Shown: positions 1 to 8,002 of the stretch, one piece after another
How positions within the stretch are numbered: the first letter of the stretch is position 1
How the letters are laid out: every line of letters begins with the position of its first letter
Source: DBFJGL01 sp048394785
GTDB lineage: Bacteria > Bacillota > Clostridia > Christensenellales > CAG-917
NCBI GenBank assembly: GCA_048394785.1
Contig: DBFJGL010000106.1
Span: forward strand, 1 to 22,675
Length of the DNA: 22,675 nucleotides
Reading direction: 5' to 3'
Notes under the pieces: model-generated
Databases searched by the model: none
What the model was told of the DNA's origin: nothing
What the model saw: only the letters and a program-made list of their open reading frames with translations
Made by a program: the position numbers and the translations under genes

Positions 1-130
1 GTATAATATCCATAAACAAATAGTGGATACGCTCGATTACTACGGAATGCCCTACAATCTCGTTGCAGGCGCAAACCTCGCAGGTTTCAAAAAGGTAGCG
101 GACGCAATGATTATGCAAGGCGTAAACTGA
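1..130 (+). CDS. gdhA: NADP-type glutamate dehydrogenase, C-terminal end (5' part outside window)
   Basis: The reading frame is open from the window edge to TGA at 128-130 and gives about 42 residues. It contains AGANLAGFKKVADAM followed by QGVN and the stop. This matches the conserved end of hexameric NADP-dependent glutamate dehydrogenases, which typically finish GANIAGF-KVADAM-AQG. The enzyme interconverts 2-oxoglutarate plus ammonium and glutamate in the cytoplasm. The catalytic domain lies outside the window, so activity cannot be judged. A strong hairpin terminator follows about 35 bases after the stop. The identification rests on the tail alone, but this tail is distinctive. Confidence 0.85.
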   Translation, partial: YNIHKQIVDTLDYYGMPYNLVAGANLAGFKKVADAMIMQGVN

Positions 131-163
131 CTGTTTTTACCTTAAAACCGATATAAATATACA

Positions 164-191
164 AAAAAAGACCGCGAGTGCGGTCTTTTTT
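164..191. terminator. Bidirectional intrinsic terminator between gdhA and gtrA-like gene
   Basis: The hairpin has stem GACCGC/GCGGTC and loop GAGT. It is extended by six A-T pairs, so an A-run precedes it and a T-run follows it. It ends gdhA on the + strand and can also end the convergent gene at 274-969. Confidence 0.9.
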
Positions 192-273
192 ATGATTTCA
201 TACTTGCTTTCGACGACAAATTTTTGTTTGCCCTGCCCTTCGTTCCGCAGCAGCCGTAAGCCGCCGCTTAATA

Positions 274-969
274 TCAGTCGTTATCCTCTGCAAGAATTTT
301 TTTCAGCTGTTTGTCGGGAATTGCGTTGATGTCGACTTTGTTGTGAAGCAGCTCGTACATATCCGTGCCGCTGAACTCCGACTTTTCGGGAGTTATTTCG
401 CCGAACTCGCCTATTGTGCCCACGTCGTATTTCGCAAGCGCGCTGTCCGCTTCGTTACGGTAAATAAAGAACTTCTGCCAGCAGAACTCAAAAATACCGT
501 TGAGCAAAATAACCGTCGCTTCCGCTATTATACCCGCGACTTCGGTGCTTCCGAGCGCGGCGGTGATTGTAGGCACATACCACGTCTGGAACGGATAGAA
601 CGGAACGTAGAACAAGAAGGCAAGAAACATTGCTCTCGGGACGTTGCCTGCGGATTTGAACGTAAACTTTCTGTTGAGCGTAAAATTCCAGAGTATGGAA
701 AGAATGAGCGCGACCGTCGTGGCTATAAACAGATTTGTGGGCATATCGATTATGAAATTCATAGTGCCCATATCCGGCAGAACGGCTTGCAGTATAGTAA
801 AGCTCACAAGCTGTATAATCGCCGCGCTCGCTGCGAACAGCCAATACTTGATTACCTGAATTACGCCCTTTCTTTTCTCTCGCTTATAATCCTGTATTTC
901 CCAAGGTTCCATCTGAGAAAAATCCGGTTGTTCTTTTTTTGCTTTCTTGGTGTCCGAGTTATCAGCCAT
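274..969 (-). CDS. GtrA-like four-helix membrane protein
   Basis: The predicted protein has 231 residues. After a hydrophilic, Lys/Glu-rich N-terminus come four hydrophobic segments. The second pair contains LSILWNFTLNRKFTF, which resembles the conserved 'NF..NR.wTF' signature of the GtrA family (PF04138). Known GtrA proteins are proposed to help move lipid-linked sugars such as undecaprenyl-phosphate glucose across the membrane. A hydrophilic C-terminal tail of about 60 residues follows the last helix, longer than in most family members. ATG at 969 is preferred because GGAGGG lies six bases upstream; an in-frame ATG at 987 has no such site. A plausible promoter lies just upstream and the shared terminator at 164-191 lies downstream. 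The substrate is unknown. Confidence 0.8.
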   Translation of the reverse strand: MADNSDTKKAKKEQPDFSQMEPWEIQDYKREKRKGVIQVIKYWLFAASAAIIQLVSFTILQAVLPDMGTMNFIIDMPTNLFIATTVALILSILWNFTLNRKFTFKSAGNVPRAMFLAFLFYVPFYPFQTWYVPTITAALGSTEVAGIIAEATVILLNGIFEFCWQKFFIYRNEADSALAKYDVGTIGEFGEITPEKSEFSGTDMYELLHNKVDINAIPDKQLKKILAEDND

Positions 970-993
970 AGCTCCCTCCGTTATCATACAAAC

Positions 994-1021
994 AGTTTAT
1001 CATTTTTGACGCTTTTGTCAA
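994..1021 (-). promoter_or_regulatory. Probable sigma-A promoter of the gtrA-like gene
   Basis: On the minus strand, TTGACA (1021-1016) is separated by 16 bases from TAAACT (999-994), about 25 bases upstream of the start codon. The -35 is perfect and the -10 matches at four of six positions. Confidence 0.55.
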
Positions 1022-1278
1022 TACGCAACTTTAACAAACGGGAGAGCTAATCTCACTCGGCGCGCAGTCGGAACAAGCCTACCGTCGTTCTATTGCAACC
1101 GCTGCTGCAAATCCGTTCTTAACCGTATTTCGGATAACTATATATTTACTGCTATCGAATTATATATAATAACCGCAAATATTTTCTTTTTAGGCGAATT
1201 TGTGCGCGCTTTTGTCAAAAAAGCCGTTTAAGACATCGTTTTGCTGTATAAACGTGCGATATTGGCAATAATTCACGC
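1022..1278. other. Intergenic region upstream of the germinant receptor operon
   Basis: I see no gene here. The stretch contains an AT-rich block at about 1139-1180 with several overlapping TATA-like sequences. I could not find a convincing sigma-A or sigma-G promoter for the operon. The sporulation-type promoter expected for such an operon must be here if it is in the window, but it diverges from the consensus I know. Confidence 0.5.
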
Positions 1279-2727
1279 GTGAATATATCGGAAATCAAAC
1301 AGCGAATAACGCAGACGTTCTCTCAAAGCGCGGATTTAATGACGCGAGATTTGACGATAGCAAATAAACAAGCCGTACTCTTTTATGTCGACGCTGGCAC
1401 CGACAAGCAGTTGTTGGAGCAGGACGTCATTCGTCCCCTGCTCGGCGTAGCGGAGCTCCGAAAGCCCTACCCCGACGCAATAGCCGACGCCGTAGATTTC
1501 TGCGAAAACGTGCAGACGGTCCCCTTCGAAGAAGCGGCGCAGATAATCGCGGAGGGCGACGTCGCCCTGTTTATCGAAGAAAGCTCGGACGCCATCGTGT
1601 TTTCAATGCGCAAGTTCGAGAAGCGCGGCGTTGTGGAACCGCCCACGTCCAGCGTGCTGAAAGGTCCGCGCGAAGGCTTCATTGAAGAAATAAAAACTAA
1701 CGTGCAAATGGTGCGCCGCCGTTTGAAAACGCCGCATTTCGTGGTGAAAAATATCAAAATCGGCAGATACTCGACCACAAGCGTTTCCCTGCTGTTCGTA
1801 AAAGGCATTGCCGCTCCCGAAATCGTAGAAGAAGTAGAGAGGCGGCTTCTCGCGATAGACATCGACGGCGTGCCCGATACGTCATATCTGGTCAGCTTTA
1901 TCTCGTCCAACAAAATGTCTTTGTTCGGGCAGGCGGGTTCCACCGAAAAGCCCGACGTCGTTGCCGCAAAACTGCTTGAAGGCAGAGTCGCCATCGTCGT
2001 GGACGGCTCGCCCGTCGTGGTAACGGTGCCCTTTATGCTGCTCGAAGACATGCAGGACAGCTATGACTACTACTCAAACGATTGGCGCGGCACGATGGTG
2101 CGGTTTTTGCGGTTGCTCGGCGCCGTGCTCACCGTGCTTCTGCCGGGCGCGTACGTCGCGTTGCAGACGTATCATTTCCATTTGCTGCCGTTAAAGTTTC
2201 TCGTAACGCTGATGTCCGCAACCACGGGAATACCCTTTCCGCCCGCAATAGAAATGCTTTTCGTCCTCATTCTGTTCGAAATACTCAATCAGGCGTCAAT
2301 CAGAATGCCGCGCTTTATGGGAATTTCCCTTTCCATAGTCGGTGCGATTGTGCTGGGCGATACGGCGGTTAAAGCAGGTCTTATATCCTCCCCGACAGTG
2401 CTCGTAACCGCGCTCAGCGCAATAGGCATTTTCTGCATTCCCGACCAAGTCGGCACGATGTCCATACTCCGCATCGCGTTCCTTTGCGTAAGCGCGGTGC
2501 TGGGGCTTCTCGGTATGATAATAATGGCTTTCGGATTGATTGCATATCTCGTATCAATCGACAATTTCGGCACGCCTTATCTCGCGCCTTACGCGCCGCG
2601 GATAAACCCCGACCTCAAAGACGGCATATTGAAAGCGTCCGCCGCGGATATGCGCAAACGACCTTATTCGATACGCACGTCAAATCACACCAGAATGCAG
2701 AAAGCGGATATAAAGTCGGAGGAATGA
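1279..2727 (+). CDS. gerAA: Spore germination receptor subunit A (GerA family)
   Basis: The protein has 482 residues and belongs to the GerA family (PF03323), the A subunit of the germinant receptor in the inner spore membrane. The N-terminal soluble domain covers roughly residues 1-260. It holds family signatures VVEPPTSSVLKGPREGF (118-134) and EGRVAIVVDGSP (234-245). The C-terminal part (about 275-430) is a set of hydrophobic helices containing PFPPAIEML (319-327) and IRMPRFMGISLSIVGA. Length is normal for the family. A GTG at 1279 is the best start, although no clear ribosome binding site precedes it; stop codons close the frame just upstream. One base separates it from the B-subunit gene. 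Which receptor paralogue this is (GerA, GerB or GerK type) cannot be told; the symbol gives only the subunit type. Confidence 0.93.
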   Translation: MNISEIKQRITQTFSQSADLMTRDLTIANKQAVLFYVDAGTDKQLLEQDVIRPLLGVAELRKPYPDAIADAVDFCENVQTVPFEEAAQIIAEGDVALFIEESSDAIVFSMRKFEKRGVVEPPTSSVLKGPREGFIEEIKTNVQMVRRRLKTPHFVVKNIKIGRYSTTSVSLLFVKGIAAPEIVEEVERRLLAIDIDGVPDTSYLVSFISSNKMSLFGQAGSTEKPDVVAAKLLEGRVAIVVDGSPVVVTVPFMLLEDMQDSYDYYSNDWRGTMVRFLRLLGAVLTVLLPGAYVALQTYHFHLLPLKFLVTLMSATTGIPFPPAIEMLFVLILFEILNQASIRMPRFMGISLSIVGAIVLGDTAVKAGLISSPTVLVTALSAIGIFCIPDQVGTMSILRIAFLCVSAVLGLLGMIIMAFGLIAYLVSIDNFGTPYLAPYAPRINPDLKDGILKASAADMRKRPYSIRTSNHTRMQKADIKSEE

Positions 2728-2728
2728 T

Positions 2729-4000
2729 ATGATAAAGAGTAAATATGAACAAAATCTGCCCGACGGCACTCTTTATAACAGTCAAATCGGCGCAATAATT
2801 TTCGTGTGCGGCATAGTGTTCAAAGTGTCCTCTCTGCCCGGCATCGCAGCCGACGCGGCAGGCTCGTCGACATTGTGGCTCTATCTGTCGGCAACCGCGA
2901 TAGAAGTCGGCGTGCTTCTTTTGATATACTTATTTATGACTATGGGCGGCGACGCGTTTTTAAGCCGAAGAAAGTCCGTGTTATACCGCGCGGCAATGAC
3001 GGTCGCTATGCTGTATTCGATGGTTAAAGGCGTGCTGTATTTTGCTTATACCGTGCTGTTTCTCACCAATGAAATGTTCTCGGGACTCGCTCCTCTGCTG
3101 GTAATTTTCGTCTTTCTTATGCCCGTAATTTATATGGGCGTAAAGGGCGTACGCACCATAGGACGCTCCGCCGAAATACTGTTCATTCTTATGTTTCTCG
3201 GCGTGATAACAAACCTTGTGTTTCTGGACGCCAAAGTCGAATTCGAACGCACTCTCCCCTTCCTTTACGCTCCCCCAGAACAACTCGCAAAACAGTTCTT
3301 CCGTTTCGGACTGTGGTTCGGCGATATGTTTCCCCTCGTCTTTGTCAGAATGAAGAAAAAACGCCTGCCGTATATAGGTTTAAGCACCGCCGTCACCGCG
3401 GTGCTCGTAAACGTAATCGTTCTGCTCGGAGTTGCGATGTACGGCGACGCGCTGCCTCTCGTCACCAATATGCTGGTGCGCATTGCGACGTTCAGTCAAC
3501 TGTCGATGCAAATAGGCAGAATGGAATGGATTTCGCTGTTCGTCGTCATTACGGGAGCGATGTTTGCGCTTGCGTTCAACTATTGGGGTGTGTGCGAAAG
3601 CGCGGACCGCGCGTTCAACGGCAAAAAAATAATACGGGTTATCTACCCCGTCGTTATGGTCGCGGTCGTCGCCGCGATCCCCGCAACGTCTGCTGTCGTG
3701 GAATTTGCAAGAACGGAAATAGGTTACGTCCTTTTCGCGCTTGCCGTTGCCCTGCCGTCCTTCCTGTTGCTGCTGTACGCATACCACAGGCGAAAAGCCC
3801 CCGAAGACGCAAAACAAACTGCGGCGTTCACGGACGGCGATAGCGATGAAACCTCGGAGGACAACGAAAACGAACGCTTTTCGGAAAAGAAATGCGGCGC
3901 GCAATCGGGAAGCGACGAACCGTGCTCGGACAACCCCGCCCTGACAAATCCCGCCCGCGGCTCCGTTCACGACGTATTGGCAAAGGAGAAGGAAGAATGA
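2729..4000 (+). CDS. gerAB: Spore germination receptor subunit B (GerAB-type permease) with acidic tail
   Basis: The protein has 423 residues and resembles GerAB permeases (PF03845), which belong to the amino acid/polyamine/organocation superfamily and bind or pass the germinant in the inner spore membrane. About ten hydrophobic segments span residues 18-352. The N-terminus (YNSQIGAIIF) and the P-F-I/L-type loop (RTLPFLYAPPEQL, 174-186) fit the family. GGAGG lies six bases before ATG, inside the end of the preceding gene. Residues 353-423 form an unusual hydrophilic, acidic tail rich in Asp, Glu and Ser; family members normally end soon after the last helix at about 360-370 residues. The stop overlaps the next start by four bases (ATGA), which indicates translational coupling. 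Confidence 0.9.
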   Translation: MIKSKYEQNLPDGTLYNSQIGAIIFVCGIVFKVSSLPGIAADAAGSSTLWLYLSATAIEVGVLLLIYLFMTMGGDAFLSRRKSVLYRAAMTVAMLYSMVKGVLYFAYTVLFLTNEMFSGLAPLLVIFVFLMPVIYMGVKGVRTIGRSAEILFILMFLGVITNLVFLDAKVEFERTLPFLYAPPEQLAKQFFRFGLWFGDMFPLVFVRMKKKRLPYIGLSTAVTAVLVNVIVLLGVAMYGDALPLVTNMLVRIATFSQLSMQIGRMEWISLFVVITGAMFALAFNYWGVCESADRAFNGKKIIRVIYPVVMVAVVAAIPATSAVVEFARTEIGYVLFALAVALPSFLLLLYAYHRRKAPEDAKQTAAFTDGDSDETSEDNENERFSEKKCGAQSGSDEPCSDNPALTNPARGSVHDVLAKEKEE

Positions 4001-5178
4001 ACGAAAAAATGAAAAAGGCCAAGGGTCTGTTATCCAAGAACGTCGCGTCGAAATGGTTTATCATTCTCGTATGCGCAATCCTTCTCATTGCGTGCGGCAG
4101 AGTTGTCGATACCGGTTCGCTTTCAAGCACGGGCATTATTCTCGGCTTGGGCATAGATTATTCGGACGGAGAATATGAAGTAAGCGCGCAATCGGTAATT
4201 TCATCCACCAACTCGTCGTCGGGCGACGGAGGAAGCGCGAAATATCTCCTCTATAAAGAAAAAGACAAAAGCCTGCTCGGCGCAATGGACAAAATATCTG
4301 CAAAAATGGGGTTAAACGCACTGTTATCGCACTGTCATGTGGTTGTTTTGTCAAATGAGACGTTAAAACTAAATCACGAACAGCTGTTTGTCCCCCTTGT
4401 GAGAAAACTGCTTTTACCCGCGCAATCGGTTGTCGTAACGTCCGTCGACGCGCCCGATGAACTGCTCTCCGCAAAAATTGCAGGCGACATAACCACGGCG
4501 TTCTATCTGCAATCCGTTCTGCTTGCCGACACCGACACCAACGGAATTATGCGGATAACCGTCAAAGAACTGCTCGCCCAGACGATGTCATTTTCGGCGG
4601 CGTCGTTCGTACCGCAGGTTGAACTCATTCCTCTGCCCTCTCCTCCCGTGACTCCCGCCGCCTCCACCGGCGGCAGCAGCCAGGAGAACAAGGAAAACAC
4701 CCTTAAACTATCGGAAGCGGTTGTGTTTAATCAGTCTTTCACGCAGGTAATTGACGAAGATATGACAAAAGCGGCAACCTTGCTCGCGTCCGACATCGCG
4801 TTGGGTTCTCTGTCCGTAACCTTGGGTGAAAAGACTTTGATTTTCAAAATACGCGACCAAAAAACCAAACTGTCCGCAAGCGGAAGAACCGTAACGGGAG
4901 AAATAAAAATCACGGCGGAGTTTCAGGACGCGCAAGGCGGAGAGGACGGATATACCAAGCCCACGGACTCAATAGTAATGGAAGCGGCAAAAGAAATAGA
5001 AAAGAAACTTCAGGCTTCGCTCACGGACTGTTTCGAACTCTCCAAGCGCATAGACGTGGATTTTCTCGGGCTTAAAAACGTCTTATACCGCAAAGAAAGC
5101 TATAAACTCGAAAAGGATTGTCTGGACACGATTACTTTTTTACCCGAGGTAAAGATAGAAGTCAAAGAACACGAATGA
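3997..5178 (+). CDS. gerAC: Spore germination receptor lipoprotein subunit C (Ger(x)C family)
   Basis: The protein has 393 residues. It starts with a basic stretch, a hydrophobic segment (about 20-32) and a lipobox L-I-A-C with Cys33 as the lipidation site, followed by GRVVDTGSLSSTGIILGLGIDY, typical of Ger(x)C proteins. The C subunit sits on the outer face of the inner spore membrane and is needed for receptor function. ATG at 3997 is chosen because AAGGAG precedes it by about eight bases and because it overlaps the B-subunit stop; the frame is open further upstream but that part is a shadow of the B gene. The segment at about 222-235 is a Pro/Ser/Gly-rich linker between two domains. No clear terminator follows. 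Confidence 0.9.
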   Translation: MNEKMKKAKGLLSKNVASKWFIILVCAILLIACGRVVDTGSLSSTGIILGLGIDYSDGEYEVSAQSVISSTNSSSGDGGSAKYLLYKEKDKSLLGAMDKISAKMGLNALLSHCHVVVLSNETLKLNHEQLFVPLVRKLLLPAQSVVVTSVDAPDELLSAKIAGDITTAFYLQSVLLADTDTNGIMRITVKELLAQTMSFSAASFVPQVELIPLPSPPVTPAASTGGSSQENKENTLKLSEAVVFNQSFTQVIDEDMTKAATLLASDIALGSLSVTLGEKTLIFKIRDQKTKLSASGRTVTGEIKITAEFQDAQGGEDGYTKPTDSIVMEAAKEIEKKLQASLTDCFELSKRIDVDFLGLKNVLYRKESYKLEKDCLDTITFLPEVKIEVKEHE

Positions 5179-5277
5179 TTTTCATCGTATACCCGATAAA
5201 AAACGAATGAAGCCGTTCTCGCGCTAGGATTTTGCACAAGCCTTGCTTGCGCGTAATAAAATATACGGGAGGCGCAA

Positions 5278-5619
5278 ATGGATTATCTTCTTCCCGACGA
5301 GGAAACAATGCGGAAAATGTCCGCCGAGTTCGGAGCCATAAAACGGATAGCCTTATCCGCCGACGCGGAGGTTTTATCAAAAACGCCGTCCGATGATGAT
5401 TTGAGCGCTCGACTGCGCGACTTTTCCGCCTCGTCGTCCCGTTCGGGCGCGTCGGTGGCGATACTTCTTTACATTGCATTCGTTTTGGGCTATAATTCAG
5501 GATATGGAGCTTCGTTTTATGACTCCCACAGAGGTGTGGGAGGGATTCAACCCGACAAAGGAGCCTCTCGAAACGTCGATAATTTCTTCCGAAGAGAGCG
5601 GCAACTGCGTCCGCAATGA
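5278..5619 (+). CDS. Doubtful small ORF with a hydrophobic segment
   Basis: This 113-residue frame has a strong ribosome binding site, GGGAGG, five bases before its ATG, and lies 99 bases after the germination operon. Its first 57 residues are hydrophilic with ordinary codon use, followed by a hydrophobic stretch VAILLYIAFVLGY (about 59-71). I do not recognise a family. From about 5519 it overlaps the next gene in another frame by 100 bases, and a near-perfect promoter for that gene falls inside it. It could be a short membrane protein, a remnant whose 3' end has degraded, or noise behind a chance ribosome binding site. The C-terminal 30 residues look like a shadow of the downstream gene. Confidence 0.4.
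   Translation: MDYLLPDEETMRKMSAEFGAIKRIALSADAEVLSKTPSDDDLSARLRDFSASSSRSGASVAILLYIAFVLGYNSGYGASFYDSHRGVGGIQPDKGASRNVDNFFRRERQLRPQ
5468..5496 (+). promoter_or_regulatory. Near-consensus sigma-A promoter of the hydrolase-fold gene
   Basis: TTTACA (5468-5473), a 17-base spacer and TATAAT (5491-5496) match the consensus at 11 of 12 positions. Transcription would start near 5503, leaving a leader of about 16 bases with GGAG at 5506-5509 before ATG at 5519. It lies inside the small ORF at 5278-5619. Confidence 0.75.
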
Positions 5620-7171
5620 AATTTTCTTTACCTCCGAAACGCTTACGGAAGGTCGCGTTCGCGTATACGCGCGCATAATCTACGACCGCAGATGGAGCGA
5701 CGCTCGCGCCGCCGTCCTCGTCATTCCGTCTATGAAACGCACAACCGAATACGAAGCTCTTGCCGACAAACTTCTCGAAGAAGGCTACGTCGTTTGCAGA
5801 GTCGACTACTGCGGATTGAGCGAAACGGACGGACGCAAAACCATTTTCCCCGACGGACTCGACTACGCTGCTTATCCCGAGTGTCTTTCGCATATGGATA
5901 CGGTCGTTACAGACGCTCGGAACACGCCGTGGTTTCAATGGGCAAAAATCGTCCGACGCGCAATAACAATGTTGCAGGAGCAGCTGCTCGTCGACAAGGA
6001 CAGAATAGGCGTGCTCGGTCTTAACGAGGGCGCGCAGCTTGCCTGGCAAACCGCCGGCATAGACAAACGCGTACGCGCTCTTATCCCAATAAACGGAGGC
6101 GGATACCTGTGGCTGAAACAGACAAGCAGGTTTACGAGCCCAAACATACCCGCCGATGACAATCAACGCGCGTTTTCAACGGGCGTAGGCGCGGAAACAT
6201 ATGCCAAAACAGTGCATTGCCCCACCTGTTTTATCGTATCTTCCAACTCGTCGTATTTTGACGCGGACAGAGCGGGAGATATTCTTGCGCTTGTACCGAG
6301 CGACAAAAAGCAGCTCATAATCAATAAGGGCACGGACGAACAGATTTCTCAAAAATGTTTTGACGCCCTGCTTGTGTGGATGCGCAATAATTTTGCGCTT
6401 GACGGCGAAACTTCGCCCAATCCCACCCTTACGTACGAAAAAATCGAAGGCAGATATTATCTGAAACTATATACGGACATTCCGTCGGCGGAACGCCTCG
6501 TATTCTGCTGTTCGGGCGAAACTTGCTCGATGGCGCGCGATTGGCGGCTGCTTTCCGACGAGCAAAAGACGGGAAAAAATTATTATATTTATCCCGTTCC
6601 CGATTGCGAAGCAGATATATCCGTCGCTTTTGCAGGCGTTGCGTATCCGGACGGCAAATACGTAACCACGCCCATTATTTGCACAAAAAACGGGAACGCG
6701 CCCGATTCTCCGTGCGCAGTCGGCGTCCGCAGGCCGAGAATAATCTATGCTTCGCACGAGAGCGACAGCGTTTTCTCTCCCGAAACCGACGCCGTAATTC
6801 TCAAAGACGATTTAATCAAAATAAAGCCCGGTCCTTTCGATATTCTCGGGGTGACAACCGAAAAAGGCAGATTGTATTTTTGCAGAAGCTCTCGCGAAAT
6901 GTCCGCGCTCGACCGCAACACGATGCTGCATTTCGACGCGTACTCTCCGGACGCGCGTTCGCTTACCGTTTCGCTCACTACTTTCCCGGATTTGAAAACA
7001 TATTCCGCCTCCGTAAAACTTAAAGGCGGTCAGTTCTGGCAAAAAGTCCTTCTTACGTCGTCCGACTTCAAGAGTGCCGAGGGCAGAACATACTCCTATA
7101 CGGCAACGGGCGTCAAATTTACGCTTTCCGACTGCGAAGGCGTGCTGTTCAACAACTTTTTGTGGATATAA
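5519..7171 (+). CDS. Alpha/beta-hydrolase-fold protein lacking catalytic residues, with C-terminal beta-sandwich
   Basis: The protein has 550 residues and no signal peptide, so it is probably cytoplasmic. Residues about 35-295 follow the order of an alpha/beta hydrolase of the dienelactone hydrolase/acetylxylan esterase type: VLVIPSM, a strand-helix pair ending YVVCRVDYCGLSETDG, VDKDRIGVLGLNEG, then RVRALIPINGGG and CPTCFIVSSNSSYFD. At the nucleophile elbow the sequence is G-L-N-E-G (167-171), so Asn169 (codon AAC) replaces the serine. The place where the catalytic histidine is expected reads INKGTDEQIS (about 268-277), without His. Residues about 300-550 look beta-rich and end in FNNFLWI, like jelly-roll carbohydrate-binding modules. 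ATG at 5519 is chosen because promoter and GGAG sit just upstream; ATG at 5504 and 5474 are in frame but less likely. It is probably a non-catalytic binding protein. Confidence 0.8.
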   Translation: MTPTEVWEGFNPTKEPLETSIISSEESGNCVRNEIFFTSETLTEGRVRVYARIIYDRRWSDARAAVLVIPSMKRTTEYEALADKLLEEGYVVCRVDYCGLSETDGRKTIFPDGLDYAAYPECLSHMDTVVTDARNTPWFQWAKIVRRAITMLQEQLLVDKDRIGVLGLNEGAQLAWQTAGIDKRVRALIPINGGGYLWLKQTSRFTSPNIPADDNQRAFSTGVGAETYAKTVHCPTCFIVSSNSSYFDADRAGDILALVPSDKKQLIINKGTDEQISQKCFDALLVWMRNNFALDGETSPNPTLTYEKIEGRYYLKLYTDIPSAERLVFCCSGETCSMARDWRLLSDEQKTGKNYYIYPVPDCEADISVAFAGVAYPDGKYVTTPIICTKNGNAPDSPCAVGVRRPRIIYASHESDSVFSPETDAVILKDDLIKIKPGPFDILGVTTEKGRLYFCRSSREMSALDRNTMLHFDAYSPDARSLTVSLTTFPDLKTYSASVKLKGGQFWQKVLLTSSDFKSAEGRTYSYTATGVKFTLSDCEGVLFNNFLWI

Positions 7172-7198
7172 GCGGAATTTAACACATACACTTACACT

Positions 7199-7792
7199 AT
7201 GACTGAAAACGACGTACTCCCGATAAACTCCACGCCTCCCGAAAATGCGAGAAAGAAAAAAGCCACCGTAGCGGTGATTGTTCTTCTCGTTGTTTTTATA
7301 CTTGCGGTAGTTTCGATGATACTCGTAAAGGAGCTTGTGGTTGCTTCGTTCGTTGTGGACGGCATAAGTATGTATCCCACTCTCGACGGCGGCGCGGGAG
7401 CAAATCCCGATACCGACGCAGAAAACGGCGACGTACTTTATCTCAACAAAACCGCAAAAATCAAACGCGGCGATATAGTTGTGTTTCGCCCCGAATGGGA
7501 CGGCACCGACAAAGCTCTCGTAAAGCGCGTCGTCGCCCTCGGCGGAGATACGCTCGCAATTAAAGACAACAAGGTATACGTAAACGGCGCTTTGCTGGAC
7601 GAGCCGTACGTTAACGGCGATATGATTACGCCCGACATCGAGCTTGAAATTCCGAGCGGACACGCGTTTATGATGGGCGACAACCGCAACAATTCCGACG
7701 ACTGCCGCCGCTACGGCGCGGTTTCGCTCGATAAAATAGTGGGAAGATGCTTTCTGATTAAGGGTACCGACGGCAAACTCCGCACTCCCTGA
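7199..7792 (+). CDS. lepB: Type I signal peptidase
   Basis: The protein has 197 residues and removes signal peptides from exported proteins at the outer face of the membrane. An N-terminal cytoplasmic stretch is followed by one membrane helix (about 23-44). Family boxes are in order: box B with the serine nucleophile in GISMYPTL (Ser57), box C RGDIVVFRP (90-98), box D with the general-base lysine in LVKRVVALGGD (Lys109), and box E GDNRNNSDDCR (160-170). Size and single helix fit the Gram-positive (SipS-like) type. The gene lies 27 bases after the hydrolase-fold gene and is probably cotranscribed with it, since I see no separate promoter. The ribosome binding site is weak. A terminator follows at 7939. 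The genome may well carry other signal peptidase genes, so the symbol denotes the family. Confidence 0.93.
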   Translation: MTENDVLPINSTPPENARKKKATVAVIVLLVVFILAVVSMILVKELVVASFVVDGISMYPTLDGGAGANPDTDAENGDVLYLNKTAKIKRGDIVVFRPEWDGTDKALVKRVVALGGDTLAIKDNKVYVNGALLDEPYVNGDMITPDIELEIPSGHAFMMGDNRNNSDDCRRYGAVSLDKIVGRCFLIKGTDGKLRTP

Positions 7793-7938
7793 CGCATTTT
7801 CACCGACAGTATTAGTTTGCAAAATTTGCTTATATCCGAAATGCTCGACGTAACTCCGTCACATTGATGTGTCCCCGTCAAACCAAATCGGCGTCTGCCT
7901 GCATAAATCGGTTTTGCCCGCATCGATAACGATAAATT

Positions 7939-7968
7939 AAAAGCGCCCGACGGTGCTTTTTGTTTTTG
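7939..7968. terminator. Intrinsic terminator between lepB and the convergent hydrolase gene
   Basis: A nine-pair stem with one G-T pair, AAAAGCGCC/GGTGCTTTT around loop CGAC, is followed by a T-rich run to about 7968. An A-rich stretch precedes it, so it may work in both directions. The rest of 7793-8002 holds nothing I can identify. Confidence 0.75.
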
Positions 7969-8002
7969 GACGCTTTTGTAAAATCAATGGTCTTGCCGCC
8001 GC

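Noticed and set aside
343..1050. 235-codon open frame on the plus strand
   Set aside because: It is antisense to the GtrA-like gene, Arg-rich, and runs through that gene's promoter region.
1245..1272. TGTATA with a CAATAAT-like -10 before the A-subunit gene
   Set aside because: The spacing is about 15 bases, too short for sigma-G, and the -10 would almost touch the start codon.
5221..5260. Hairpin-like sequence after the germination operon as terminator
   Set aside because: The stem contains a mismatch and no T-run follows, so it does not qualify as an intrinsic terminator.
5162..6166. 334-codon open frame on the minus strand
   Set aside because: It lies opposite the hydrolase-fold gene, has no ribosome binding site, spans the promoter at 5468-5496, and its product is rich in Arg and His with no family resemblance.
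6812..7822. 336-codon open frame on the minus strand
   Set aside because: It is antisense to the hydrolase-fold gene and to the signal peptidase gene, whose catalytic motifs are unmistakable. Its composition is that of a shadow frame.
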